Below are positions 46,801 to 59,400 of a stretch of 64,000 nucleotides of DNA, piece after piece. Within the stretch, counting starts at the first letter, position 1; every line of letters starts with the position of its first letter. The notes under the pieces were generated by a model. That model saw only the letters and a list, made by a program, of their open reading frames with translations. It had not been told where the DNA came from and made no database searches. The DNA lies in contig CM048840.1 in the NCBI GenBank assembly GCA_026545765.1, forward strand, positions 1,447,265-1,511,264, given 5' to 3'. The translations under genes and the position numbers were made by a program. Source of the stretch: Plantago major. Taxonomy: Eukaryota; Streptophyta; Magnoliopsida; Lamiales; Plantaginaceae.

Positions 46801-48474
46801 ATACAACACATAACACTGGGAACATAAGAAATTTGGGATACCTCAATAAACCGGATTGAATCCCAGTCAAGGCACTCAACCTTGCCTGCAAGAAGTCTGA
46901 GATCCCATTTCCTGAATCGCGAAAACATGGTTTGCATGTCAACTGGATCAACAACTGATGTTATCTCACACAACCAGAACCACAAAAGGTTCAGTCTCTA
47001 TAACATCATCAACAAAAAACATAACCACATAATTAAAATAAAACATGGCGGAGTCTGACTCACAAGTAGGAAGACTGAACAACCTGCTATCTTAAGGCTT
47101 GAAGCCTTCTTCATTGGCTCCGTCAGCCCATCAATGAGATAACCACACCAGTCATAGTCGCAATTGCGGTCGAAATCCTCTAAGTACCTGATAAGTTTCC
47201 ACCCAACAGATGAGTTGTTGTTCGCGTGGAACAATATGGCGAGTAGCAACATGTGGACTAATCTGGCAACATCCTCTGAAACCAACAATTCAGATTCATC
47301 CTCTGCTATCTTCTCATGTACCAGGCTCAAAATCATCCCTTTATTAAGCAGATATGACTTAGCCGTTCTGTCCGGCCAGTACCTATCCAGGAAGGCGGAC
47401 TTCATTACATGACCAGGCGCATTTTGTATCTGTAGGTTCCCCCCTCTAATGCCGAAAATAAGTGCTACATCCTGCCGGGTTGGACATATGGTATGACCCC
47501 CAATGTCAAACCCGTCATCAGTTTTGACACGGCAGCAGGCAGCACGCTCCATCAACTCCGCAATCATTGCGTCTAATTTCTTGTACCGGTTAAACTCCAC
47601 CATGTCCATATCTAAAGAAGCCTCAACGAGGTACCAGAACGGAGTTCTCCTAATCGCTGCCAGGTGTCCCTCGCGCAGCTCCAACGACCTCAACTCCGAA
47701 ATTGCTGTCTGCAGATTGCTCCTGTAATGCGGGTGGGGGCGTTCTACACAAATGTTTATTGGGAATCGTGTCAGAATCATCAAAATTAACTAGTTTCAGT
47801 AACTATAATTCCGTCAAAGCACGCACATACTCTGATTCACTTGTGCGGATGACAAATTTCTCACTATTAGTGTCAAGTTTGGATTTTTAACTCACAAATT
47901 AATTCCAACGAGTATTGGAATTAAACAACCAGAGATTCATACCTCTTTCCGCGCTAGTCGCCACAACCTTCTTTCTCCTTTTAGACCGCCGAACATCCCC
48001 ACCCGACTTTGCCACTAACAAGCAACCAGTAAAATAAAAAACCGTTAGTTAGACATCAACAATTTCATCAAATTTAGCCCATTCACCCAAACAAAAAACC
48101 TTCGTGTTCGATGAATTGGACGACATCATAGGCCTCAGCAGCAATTGAATCCCCCTCTGCGACAAAGTCCATCAAACAACCAATTTCTTATCATACAAGC
48201 ACCTATTTTCGTAAAAAAAAGGGTAACAGACAAAAAACTACATAATTTATTATTCGTACTCTTATCGGAATCTAATCCAGGATTACCACACTCCATCCCA
48301 CTACTTTCTTGCGAATCATCATCACCTGCCCAGCCCAAGAACACAATAAACAGACACTTCAGGGCATCTATATGGAGTTGGAAAACCTTCCAAATAAAAA
48401 AGCCAATTAGAAAATAAACCTGACTCAACCAAGTTCACCATTCGCGTGGCCTTGTTCTTCCTCTTGATCCTCAT
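43830..48474 (-). pseudogene. DUF1985 / coiled-coil / Ulp1-protease-like protein, one internal stop
   Basis: Eleven exons on the minus strand: 48474-48420, 48325-48260, 48186-48100, 48014-47943, 47743-47064, 46997-46842, 46743-44882, 44826-44730, 44644-44534, 44447-44187, 44096-43830. All junctions are GT-AG and the total is 3,714 bases in phase (1,238 codons). The start at MRIKRKNKATRM is a choice; another short exon may precede it (open frame to 48682). A DUF1985-like domain fills exon 5 (RRTPFWYLVEAS, IGGHTICPTRQDVALIFGIR). A long coiled coil follows (exon 7, ~420-720), then a C48/Ulp1-like fold: His in GGHWTLLHYS (~1114), Asp in YNPD (~1133). At the usual nucleophile site the motif reads ADSGPVTC, so Ser stands where D-C-G is expected. 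One TGA (46599-46597, codon ~421) interrupts an otherwise open gene. In plants DUF1985-Ulp1 genes are mostly carried by MULEs and other DNA transposons. Confidence 0.82.
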
Positions 48475-48779
48475 AACTGAAGTATCTGTTACCGAAAGGG
48501 GGAAGATTAATTAACACACCATATTCGAATATATAAAACAAAGGCATGCCACAACAAGAACTTGATCTCATCACAAAGCCATACCGCCTGATCTGGACGC
48601 AGACCGACTCCTTAGCGCTCGGATCGGAACCCCTTCCAGGCCTGCAATGGCACGTAGAATCTACATTAAAGCCGCACCACATGTTGCGTAAATAAATCAG
48701 GGAAAATCCTCTCCCTAGCTAGCTGCCCCGATTTTAAAACAATAAAGGGAATAAAGGGGACACCTCCATTAAAACTTAT

Positions 48780-49661
48780 TGTTGATACGGACATTTGTCC
48801 AATCCGTTAAGGACGCCATAGAGCGTGTCTGAAAGATCAAGGCCGAATAATTAATTCAAGATTAGTCCGACCTTCAAATGGTCCGACCTAAGGAAACCAT
48901 TCCAGTCATTAGACTTTACAAGTCAACACACCTTCTCAGCTAAGTCCGACCAAGCTAGGTGTACGACTTCCGAACCTGACAAAAGGTCACATGGTCCTTC
49001 CAAGTGCCACAAACTGTCAGTCCTAGGATGCCAAACGGACCGGACGAGAGAATCTCGGACGCCACCATCACATTAAGACCAAACGTATATAACAGAACCA
49101 CTGAGATACTTCCGTGAGACTCTTGGCTCGGACATCCAGAGTTACCCAAGAGCAGATCAACCAAGCAGATAGATCTGTCCGAGGGACTAACATGGACCCA
49201 ACAGGCGGAATAGTACTCTCAGAGGGAAAAGGTCCAAACTACCCTCCCAGGCCCACTAATCAGTATTGGACTACTGTTCACTATTGGGCTATGAGCCAAA
49301 GGTAGCATTGGTGTCCAAATCTGAATCATACACTTGGCATCATCTTATGGGCAATCTCATAAGATACGATAACTATAAGTATAGCTCAAGGTCCAAGACC
49401 TTAAGGTAAGTTGGTCTTGGCATTATAACCTTCCTCTTAACTATTACATTGAGAGCTCCCAACTCTCTCTTGAGTAAAGTCTCTTACCGGATTGACATAG
49501 GCAATCCGGGTAACCCATTCTAACCCCCCCCCCCACTTAGTTCTTTCAGGTACTCAAGCTTGGACCAGAACTACATCATATCGGGCTTCAAGTCAGAGGC
49601 GGGTCTTAGACTAGGTTGCTTGTAATAGTTATGTTAGTGTTCGAGGTTTTACCCCTCAACA
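48780..49661 (+). repeat. 5' LTR of a Ty3/gypsy (Tat-like) element
   Basis: Begins TGTTGATACGG and ends CCCCTCAACA (inverted TGTTGA/TCAACA), 882 bp, and is directly followed by a primer site. It is rich in tccgac/gtcggac words, which continue into the interior. The right LTR is not in the window. Confidence 0.8.
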
Positions 49662-49664
49662 TTT

Positions 49665-49679
49665 TGGCGCCGTCTGTGG
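49665..49679 (+). other. Primer-binding site
   Basis: tggcgccgtctgtgg, starting 3 bases after the LTR. The tggcgccg core is common to Tat and Athila-type gypsy elements. Confidence 0.75.
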
Positions 49680-50011
49680 AAAACTTTACGAAAAGTCTCT
49701 TACGCTCTCTAAAGTGATAGCAAGACAAAGAAAATTAGTTAGGACTGCAACTACTGCGATAAGGACTCCAGCTCCAAAGCTCCGAAGTAGGCCTCCTGCT
49801 GGGAGAACGCGAGTGGCTTGAAGCTCCTCAATGATCCAAGAGGAGTGTCCGAGCAATGGCCACACCACCAGTGTCTTCTCGGAGGATGAAAGAATTTCTG
49901 ACCTACCAGTGAGAATCCAAGTACTCGGAGCTACGATCCAAGGCATGGCAGGACATGTTCCTCCGTCAGGAACACATGGTCCCCCACAAGGAAAGAACTT
50001 CACGCCACAAA

Positions 50012-50215
50012 CGGAGCTGGTTCTCACCGCTCTCTTGGAGCAGGTTCTACACCGCTCTCTCGGAGCTGGGCCAGACCACTCTCGGAGCTGGTTCTCACCG
50101 CTCTCTCGGAGCTGGTTCTCACCGCTCTCTCGGAATTGATCCAAACTGCTCCCTCAGAGCAGATTCTCACCATGACCTCGGACATGGTTCACACCTCATC
50201 CTCGGAGCATATCTG
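50012..50215 (+). repeat. 24-bp tandem repeat, about eight units
   Basis: Unit cggagctggttctcaccgct plus ctct, with variants of 22-25 bases. Because 24 is a multiple of three, open frames run through it on both strands (for example RESGENQL repeats on the minus strand). I treat these frames as by-products. Confidence 0.8.
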
Positions 50216-51640
50216 CCATAAGGACCGTCTCCAATGCCAAAGTGGATAGGACAAGTCTCCTACCACTGAAAAGCAACTAAGACATGTTCACTACCACCAA
50301 GTGGCTAGGACAAGCTGAAACGAGGTCAACCTCAAAAACTTGATACTAGGAAGTGCTTTCTAAGGTTGGGGTTCGTTTATTTCGAATCCCGATCTCCAAC
50401 CTCATTGAATTCTTTTACAATGGAGTACCGGAAAAATGCTCTAACTTATCCTGAAACTATCATCTACCATTCATTCATTAATTCATCATGCACGCACGCA
50501 TCATTTATCAATGCTTCTTTTACTATAAAGGCGTGCATAAATCGTCAATGATATGTTCCCGATTAATAAGGGGGTTCGATACCCACGAAATTACATAAGC
50601 CCGACCGTCTCGGCACCAAGATCCGGACCATTCATCCCCTCGGGTGTTTTGGCTCCATGACTTGGACCTCCCTCACCCTTTTGGGTGCCCAGGAAGGTTT
50701 AGACTTGCACACACCTTCCTGGTGTAGATGGGATCTATCATGCGGATTACTCATTTGCTCGAATGTTTTGACTCCCATCCGTTTGGACGTCCTCTCTCGG
50801 ACCATCCAAAAACACATGTTGTTTTGGAGATCACAAGCCATCGCTCTTACTGATGGATAAGTTGTCCAAAGACATCATACGTGAAGGTCGAAAATTTTTG
50901 CGGACATCAAGTCCAAAGCTTCAAGCTACAAAGATAGATAAGAAGATGTTTACAAACAAACAAGCTTCAAGCTATTTCACTCTTTTCTGGTATGAAATGA
51001 AAAGGATGGAATTGAAGCCTTGTGTTATATCCTATACATATCCAATCAAACTGATAGCTTCCGACAAGCAACAACAACATCACCCTGTAAGAATAAAAAG
51101 CTATGCTAAAAGCAAAAGAGTTAACATAACTCTGGGCCGGCAATAACAAGCTCAGGGCAGCTTCAGACTCTGACAGCTATAAGCACCTCGGACCGCCAAA
51201 CTTCGGACTTTAATGGCATAGAGAAACTCCGAATAGCACCAGCTCCGAGCTCAATGGCCCAGAAAGCTCCGAGCTTGACAAACAGAAGAGTATGGATAAA
51301 AAGAGCTTGACTAGAATAGCGGATCCGGAGCAACAATCCATACTAAGAAATTGGTCGGACCCAAGATTCAGTCCAAAAAAGGCAAGCAATGAATTTTATT
51401 CATACATGAAACAAAGTATACGTAACACTGTCTTTGTAATCTACAAAACTCGGATCTTTATCCGGATCTACAACTACGATACATAAACTGTAGAGAAGGT
51501 CTCTGGAGATACGTCATCTTCCGTCGAGACTATTCCTCCGTCAGGAAAGCTTTCTACGGGGCATACCCCACCTTGTCCTTTCAGTGGATTCCCGAGGTTG
51601 AACCTTGAGACTCCGAGCCACCGTCTTGAATCCGACGAGC

Positions 51641-52054
51641 TTACTGCAGCATTCGGATCCTCCTACGCATCATCTTCAGCGTCCGCTCTCTCTCCTCCTC
51701 AGCTCGCCTCCTAGAAACCACCGGACACAGAGGGGGATCCCCTTCTGGATCAAGAATGATTGGGTCATCCGCCGTGCCTTTACCGGAATAAATTGGCGGG
51801 TGCATGCTTCCACAAGCACAATTTATCCAATGCCGACAGTCATCATACTTGGGGTCGTCCGGTCTTCCAAGATCGACGTTCCCCAAGTCGCAAAGATCAG
51901 CTCGCATCCAGGTGAGCTTGCCTAGCTCGGCTTGCAGCTTCCCGGGTAGTTTCCGACATCCTGCAGGAGTCCGACTTTCTTGGAAAATAAACTTCCGAAA
52001 AAGGAAAGGCTGAAGAGCAGAGAGGTAAAGCAGTGAGAAAGGAAGAATTACCAT
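51641..52054 (-). CDS. Antisense ORF block 3 of the Tat-like element
   Basis: 137-codon frame, family not recognised. It includes WMRADLCDLGNVDLGRPDDP and HWINCACGS, and a basic, Arg-rich end (RRRAEEERERTLKMMRRRIR). It is the last coding block of the minus-strand series, and a splice from the blocks to its right is plausible but not shown. An extra antisense ORF is a known feature of some Tat-lineage elements. Confidence 0.4.
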   Translation of the reverse strand: MVILPFSLLYLSALQPFLFRKFIFQESRTPAGCRKLPGKLQAELGKLTWMRADLCDLGNVDLGRPDDPKYDDCRHWINCACGSMHPPIYSGKGTADDPIILDPEGDPPLCPVVSRRRAEEERERTLKMMRRRIRMLQ

Positions 52055-52691
52055 ACCCTTATTTATAGTAGCGACGGATCTTTACGATCACGCCACATGT
52101 CAATCATCCAAAAACTCGGAAGATGAAAGGACGCAGTAATAATGACTATTTCACTGCTTCACCTTCCTCCTTCTAGAAGATTACGCATCCCCACAAAATA
52201 ATTTTGTATAGCAAAGACGAACGGTTCGAGGATCAGAAGGATAATGGTTTGATTGTCTTGCATCATACGCCATCCAAAGTGATCCGTGTTTGTAAGAGAT
52301 GTGTATTTATGATAACTCAGCTTGTGAACGACGAATAGAAGGAAACAAAGAGGAAAGCAGACTTCTCACGGGGCATACCCCGGACTCCTCACTGGGGGGC
52401 AGGTTGGCTCGGACCGGCTTCTTCGGTTGTAGGCGGATTGGAGGACAGTCAGGTAAGCGCATCTTGCGAGAGATTCAAGAATTCAAAAAGTTGAAATCCG
52501 CATCATGACCGACGACCCGAGCAGGCATAAAGTACCAGTCCTTTAGGAAAGCCCTGTAGTTATCAAAAGGTATGAAACATACCTTTCAGAGGGCATCCGG
52601 GACACACTTCGGGAGAAAGGGTCTGTCATTCCTGACGTCAATCTCACCATCCTCGGTGACCAGCTCCGCAAACTCACACACGGCCAACCGT

Positions 52692-53150
52692 TCATCCGGC
52701 ACATTGTCCACGGTTCCTCCACTCCATTAGCATCCGCGCCTTCCAGTCAAAGTTCGGCGAAAGTAATCCCTTGGACTGCAATTGGCCGATAGCGGATGAA
52801 AACCGATCCAAGCGAGAAGCGTCGGACTTGTCCGCCATGAAAAACTTGAAGGAGTCCGACTTCACAAAGTATCGGGCAGCCTCAAGGCGGGAAAATTGGA
52901 GGTCCTCCAGGAGTGAGTCCTTCGATTCCAGGAAAGCCTTCATCGACTTATCGATAAAGTTCTCCTGCCACTCCAGATCCGACCTAAGAGTCTCCGTGCT
53001 AGCCTTCACCATGCGGCAAAGGTCCTCCGCTTCAAGTGGGTTTACGCCGCTTTTCGTCGTCACGCCCGAGGCTACCGCCTTGTGCAAGTCCTCTTCGATG
53101 GTGACCCGCTCGCTGGCCTTCCACACTGCATAGCCTTGATCATGCATCCG
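52692..53150 (-). CDS. Antisense ORF block 2 of the Tat-like element
   Basis: About 152 codons after an acceptor (ttccggtag, ending at 53151). It is helical and charged: HDQGYAVWKASERVTIEED, KAFLESKDSLLEDLQFSR, SRLDRFSSAIGQLQSKGLL, NFDWKARMLMEW. I do not recognise a named domain. The style resembles the large uncharacterised proteins found in antisense in Tat elements. Confidence 0.5.
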   Translation of the reverse strand, partial: RMHDQGYAVWKASERVTIEEDLHKAVASGVTTKSGVNPLEAEDLCRMVKASTETLRSDLEWQENFIDKSMKAFLESKDSLLEDLQFSRLEAARYFVKSDSFKFFMADKSDASRLDRFSSAIGQLQSKGLLSPNFDWKARMLMEWRNRGQCAG

Positions 53151-53238
53151 AGCTACCGGAATTCCGCATAGACAAAAGTTATATTTCTATCATAAAAAGC
53201 TGAAAGCATGGAAAAGAAAACATTGATAAGCTGCTTAC

Positions 53239-53738
53239 CCTCTGATGCAACTCATGGAGCTCTCCAACCCGCTCAACCTCAGGGAGTTCGCGACTCCGTT
53301 CATATTCCGCATCGAGAGCAGCTCGGTCCGCCAATGGCAGAATAGCGGAAAAATGTTGCCTCTTGGCTGCAAGAGAAACATCCAAGGCTGCACGCCACTT
53401 CTTCCCCGAGGTGATGGCATCCCGCATCAGCACATCCCGCGGAGGTGCGGATGCAGCAGAAGCTGGTGGTTAGGAGGCAGTGGTACTGCGAGTTGCCGGA
53501 CCTTTGCCCTTGTCGGGCACCGCCAAGGCCTGTGAATCTTCTCCGGCCTTGTTCCGCCTTTCTTCCTCTGCAGCAAACACCGCCGTATTTTTCGGATCTG
53601 ACATCGGAAGACCCGCGGAGGTGTTGATGATTTTGGTCCTCTGACCGGCGGCGACCTCCAAGACTTGTTGTTCCCTCTGCAACCTTTTCTTTTCACGGAG
53701 CGTCGACATGATGTACTCGAACCAGTGAGCTACGCAAT
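53239..53738 (-). pseudogene. Antisense ORF block 1, cut by the copia insertion
   Basis: Reads in one frame from the copia junction (VAHWFEYIMSTLREKKRLQR) to LALPEVERVGELHELHQR-like sequence with a donor at 53239, but with one in-frame stop near 53472. It contains RTKIINTSAGLPMSDPKN and SGKKWRAALDVSLAAKRQHF. Its beginning is beyond the copia element. Confidence 0.45.
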
Positions 53739-55174
53739 TGTTAGGAATATCTGTTAGTATTTTGATCATTCATCACATGTTCTTATCTTTGCCAGAAAGG
53801 TGATTAAGTACTCTTAGTTCACTTGAACATTGTAAAAGAGGAAATCACTGAGTATGATTAGTCTAGTAAATCTTATTTTAGGATTATAGGTCTCTGAATG
53901 TAATTTTTATTTCCAAGAAGACCATGAAGATCAATCCTAGCAATGGAGCTTTTCTGAAGATTACAAGACCGGAGATTGCACAAGATTTATGAAGACACCA
54001 AGGTTTAGTCTCACTCGGAAAGACTATGTCCTTAATCCTTTCTTAAGTGCATTTAGTTACTTTTGAAACATGATTCTGGAACATATGACATCATGAGTAT
54101 GGAGCATGCAAGCCATCAGAAAGGCTAATGTATCCGTTGAAGACTACAGGACAAGAAATAGTACATATGCACTAATTGCATCGGCAGAAAAGCCGCTAAA
54201 GCACAGTCCTCTCTGAGATATGAGACAAGGACTTCTGAGTACTCATTTCAAGATAAGTATAGACTGAATTTGAATTGTGTCTAACGGATAACATCCCAAC
54301 GACTCTCTAATTCATCTATAAATATCACACACTTAGATGCTGAGAAATACGACGACCAAAGAACGATCTAACTTGCAAACTTACAATCTAGCAAAGTATT
54401 CTCTCAAGCACTCTACTACCCTTTCTAAAAGCTTTCTGTTGCTTGAAGAATCACTAGTAGTTCTAAGTTGTCCTGAACCTTAACAAGAGATTGTTATTCG
54501 TGAAAGAGTTGAACTATCAGATAACCTTTCTGAAGCTCATTCTCCAGAATGGACATCAATTACTTGGGTCAGTAAAGAGCAGATTGCCATACACTGAACA
54601 AGTGTATTAAGTAGTCTTGTTCTATTAGGCTCTCTGGAAACATAACTGAAAAGTTATACAAGAAGCCTCTCTGACAAACCTTATAACCAACACCATCAAG
54701 GCGTGGAGTAGAGGAAGTACTTGATTTGGGAAATAAGGGAATAACTCCAAGGTTATCTGAGTAGAGGAAGTACTTAGCTCTAGGAGTTGGGGAATAACTC
54801 AGGGGGAACATTTGGTTGAGAACCATTTGTTTAGGAATCTTAGAATAGGATTATTGTAAGGTGAACTCAATTATCTGTTCTAGTGAATTCTAGGTCTCAG
54901 AAAGACCGAAGTGGATTAGTTGGAGGATTACGCCACCTCCAGATACCACTATACTTGCAGTGTTATTTACCTTTCTGCATTTATCTTTCAGCAAAGCACA
55001 CACACATACTTTTTGTTTCTGCACTTACCTATCTTAAAGTCTTCCGCGCTCTGAATTTAAGTATCAGAAACCCCCCAAGTTTCTGAGAAACTGTGTTTAT
55101 CGACAAAAGTTTTAAAAGACTATTCACCCCCCCTCCCCCTCTAGTCTTTTACTTTGCCGTTATCTGGACCAACA
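53739..55174 (+). repeat. 5' LTR of the copia element
   Basis: TGTTAGGAATATC...CTGGACCAACA. Same family as the solo LTR at 40026-41434. Confidence 0.92.
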
Positions 55175-55176
55175 TG

Positions 55177-55190
55177 TGGTATCAGAGCAG
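55177..55190 (+). other. Primer-binding site, tRNA-iMet type
   Basis: tggtatcagagcag, starting 2 bases after the LTR; a perfect match to the usual plant copia primer site. Confidence 0.9.
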
Positions 55191-55270
55191 GAGGTTCCCA
55201 AGCCTTCTGCACTGAACCTAGATCCCCATATAGGTGAAGAAACTTTGTCCCTTTCTGAGGACTATATAAT

Positions 55271-56450
55271 TTGTGTGTTAAGTGCGCAGGAATATCTCTG
55301 AGTGATGCACCCGCTCTGAAGCCAGAAAACTACGAGAAATGGAAGAACAACATAATGCTCCATCTGGAGGCCATTAGTGATGAGATGGTCTATATCATCA
55401 ATGAAGGGCCTATTATTATCAGACAACTCAAACAAGTTACTGAGGTGTCTGATGGAAGAAAAGCCTCAGACAAGGAAGATGAAAGCGAGGATGCGACTGC
55501 TAGTGAAAGTGGTCGTGTTGCTCGTGGAAGCATTATGTATGAAGACAAGCCAAGAGAGCTCTGGACATCTGAAGATGCCAAGAGACACAGATTGGATGGT
55601 CAAGCTCGTAATATAATCATCAGATCGACACCTGAGCACATACAGTGTAAACTCAGGGTGCTAAAGCATTGCACTCGCAATTGATTGAAGAAATCATGCT
55701 TATGAGAAAACCAAAGAAAACAAGTTCGAAGTTCTTAAATTGAAGTTCCAAAACTTCAAGCAAGGTCCCACTGAAACTCTGGAAGAACTTGATTTCAGGT
55801 TTACTACTCTTATGAGTGATATGGCTGCACTTGGTGAAAACAATAGATACTCCCAGCCAGAAAAGATTAAGACTATTGTCAGAAGTCTCAATCACAACTG
55901 GGAACACACTAAATTCTTTTATTTCAACCAAGGAATGCCAAATATTACTCGATGAGCTCTTCTCTCATATCTACTTGAGATTATGAGACAACTCGAGAGA
56001 GAACAAAGCTAAGAAGTTGCAAAGTGTTGCTCTAGTCTCTCAAGGTACTTCGAAAAGAAAGAAAGACGATCTAAGAAAAAAAGAAACATGAAGAATAAAT
56101 GCTCTTGAAGAGATTGAGAGAAGAAAAGCTAAAGAAAAGTGAAAAAGCATCTTGGCCCAAACTATCATCAAGACAAGAACATTCAACTAAACAACTCTCA
56201 AGACCCCATTCGTAAAGGTGTTAGTAATCTTGAATCGTGAGAGATAGGAAATGATATATGCTTCTATTGTCAAAAGCTGGTCACTAAGAGAGATTGCCGC
56301 TTTAAACAAGCTCAAGACATGTGACAAGAATGAAAAAATTACAAAAGAAATCAAAGGGCCTTCTTGATCAAGAAAGGAAGAAGATTCAAATCCAACTTGA
56401 TGCTCTAGATATTGAGATGATTACAAGATGGAGATTCAGATAACTCAAAC
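55271..56450 (+). pseudogene. copia gag, degenerate
   Basis: The first frame (to 55684) has LKPENYEKWKNNIMLHLEA, the typical start of copia gag. After a shift near 55680, FKQGPTETLEELDFRFTTLM and QPEKIKTIVRSLNHNWEHT continue it (55740-55955). The zinc-knuckle area near 56250 (CFYCQK...) follows with several stops. Confidence 0.8.
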
Positions 56451-56465
56451 CTACCATCACCAGAA

Positions 56466-59400
56466 TTGTGTGGAATCACCCACGACATCGACTTCGGCCT
56501 TAAGAAGAATGAAATGTGTGGAGTTGCTGAGATTGCTGGTCCAGACATCTCCAACATTGAAATGTGTCTTATGGCTGATGAGGTAACAAACATTTCACAA
56601 TTTCTGTACTATGAGAGTGATGATGGAATTGAGGATATGGAGTTAATCAGAAGTGAATTGGATCGTTATGAGAAAGAATTTCTGGAAGCACAATCCAAAA
56701 CCATAATTCTAGAGGAAATCAAAGAAATTGTTGAAAAAGAGGATTCTGAGCTAACCAGGGTATCTGAGAACAAGAGCGCTGAAATAGCCCTTCTGAAAAA
56801 TCAGATATCTGAAAATGAAAATTTTCACAAACTAGCCTTGGATGAACTTAATAAGAAAATGATAAAGCTGCTTATGAACGCCTCTTGGACTAAAGCTCAA
56901 TGGCTATTTGATAGTGGATGCGGAAAGCACATGACAGGAGACAAAGAAAATCTGGTCAACTACAAAGCTTGCAACAATGGACCAGGCATCAGATTTGCTG
57001 GAGGAGAATTAAATCCCTCTCTGGGATTTGGCAACGTCAAATTGGAATCCTTAACAATTACTAACGTATTACATGTTAAGGGTTTGAAATACAATCTATT
57101 TAGCATGAGCCAGTTTGCAGACAAGGGATTTACTGTGAAATTTAAAGCGAAGTATTGCAAACTTATTGACAATGAGTCAAAGCAGAAAGTCTTGGTTGCT
57201 AGGCGGAAAGGCAATCTTTATGTTGCCGATTGAGCATCTGCCACAACTGAAGAATGTCTCATGGTGAGTTAATCAGGTCACACAGAAGAGCACTGGTTAT
57301 GGCACAAAAGAATGAGTCACTTGAATTTCAAAAGTCTGAACAAACTTGCCAAGAAAGAGTTAGTGGTTGGCCTTCCCAAAACATCTTTCAGAAAGGATGG
57401 TATCTGCTCACTCACGATGGGGAAACAATCTAAGATCTCTTTCAAGTCCAAAATCAGACACTCTAGTGTTAGACCACTGCAACTATTACACATGGATCTT
57501 TTTGAATCATCTGTAACTAGTTATGCATGAAAGAAGTATGGTCTTGTTGTTGTAGATGACTTCTCAAGATTCACTTGGGTTGTCTTTCTGAAGCATAAAT
57601 CTGATGCTAGGGTGGAGATACCAAACTTGCTAAATAAGCTTGAAGTCATGAAAAATGACAAGGTATCAACAATCAGAACAGACCATGGTACTGAATTTGT
57701 CAACCAGTACATAAAGGAGTTTTGTACCAGCAAAGGTATACAACAACAACTTTCCTCTGTAAGAACACCACAACAAAATGGTGTTGCAGAAAGGAAAAAT
57801 AGAACCCTTAAAGAAGTAGCAAGGACAATGTCATGACATGAAATAAGTGAAGTTTATTGGGTTGAAACACAAAGATGCTACACTCGTAATGTATGTTTGA
57901 TAAACAAACACCATGACAAGACCCCTTATGAGATCTTGGTTGGTAGACCCCTTAATATTAAACATCTGAAAGTGTTTGGTTGTAGATGTTTTGTTCTTAA
58001 CAATGGAAAAGAGTATGTAAGAACATTTCAACCAAAGGCAGATGAAGGAGTGTTTCTTGGTTATTCTATGAATAGCAAAGCTTACAGAGTTTACAACAAA
58101 AGAAAAAAGAAGATTGAAGAATCAGTTCATGTTGTATTCTATGAAGAAAGCAAGAAATCACCCCTTGATGATGAACTCTCAGAAAGGTTCAAGGAACTAA
58201 TGTTAAAGGATTCTGAAGAAGAACCCTCAGAAAGGAAAAACATCATTATGGAAAGAGAGGATGACTCTGACGAAGAAAAGCATGAAATGCCTAGTAACAA
58301 CCAGATGATTCTCAGACATGATGAAGAATTTCCTATGAGAATTTCAGAAATGGAAACTGAAGATGTTCATCAGAGAGCTAATTCTGGAAATGACCTCTCG
58401 ATGTGCATGTCCCGTAAAGCCCTCACACTGAGCAAGTGTCAGACATTCAACGCCCTTCTGTGGTACAAAATGTCATAGATACTGAAGAAGTATCAAGTCA
58501 TAATCATAGTGATTCACATTCAGATCACATAGATGTTGACCCTACTAGCCCCAAACCCATGATGAGATGGATTAAGGATCATCCTGCAAAGGATGTGATT
58601 GGACCAATCAATCAAGGTGTTAGGACTAGGAGAGCAATAGCCGAAAATGCTAATTCTCTCTTTGGATGTTTCATCTCAAACATTGGACCTAAAACTATTG
58701 AAGAAGCATTAAGAGACCAAGACTGGATCTTTGCAATGCAAGAAGAGTTGGATCAGTTTGAAAGAAACAAAGCTGGAAACTAGTTCCATTTGTAGAAGAA
58801 ATATCTGTGATTGGAACCAAGTGGGTTTTCAGAAACAAGATGAATGAATCTGGTGAAATAACCAGAAACAAAGCAAGGTTGGTTGCCAAGGGATTCACCC
58901 AGACTGAAGGTTTAGATTTTGATGAGTCATATGCACCAGTTGCGATTGATGCAATAAGACTCTTTACGCCTTTGCAGCTCATAAAGACTTTAAAGTTTAT
59001 CAGATGGATGTCAAAAGTGCATTCTTGAATGGTGAACTTGCTGAGGAAGTCTATGTTGAACAACCACCTGGTTTTGAAGTTTTCTCAGAAAGTAGAATGG
59101 TCTATAAACTACAGAAAGCTCTATATGGACTGAAACAGGCTCCAAGAGCATGGTATGATACTTTGGCCAAATACCTTCTGGAAAGTGGTTTCATGCAACC
59201 TTATTTACCTTAAATCATGATGGAAAACTGCTCTTAGTTCAAGTATATGTTGATGACATTATATTTGGATCTAAGGACAAGCAACTTTGTGATGACTTTG
59301 CAAATCTCATGAAAAATAAGTTTGAGATGAGCATGATGGGAGAATTGAACTATTTCATAGGATTGCAAGTCAAGCAACTCAATGATGGAATATTCATTAG

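Larger units (their letters stand above)
49662..53738 (+). mobile_element. Interior of the Tat-like element, left of the copia insertion
   Basis: 4.1 kb with no sense-strand gag or pol. It holds a 24-bp tandem array, 1.4 kb of non-coding sequence (50220-51640) and three minus-strand coding blocks. The remainder would continue to the right of the copia element, outside the window. It may be a non-autonomous derivative, or gag-pol may lie beyond. Confidence 0.6.

Noticed and set aside
49686-50144. 152-codon minus-strand ORF with RESGENQL repeats
   Set aside because: Open because of the 24-bp repeat; continues into unrelated sequence without a domain.
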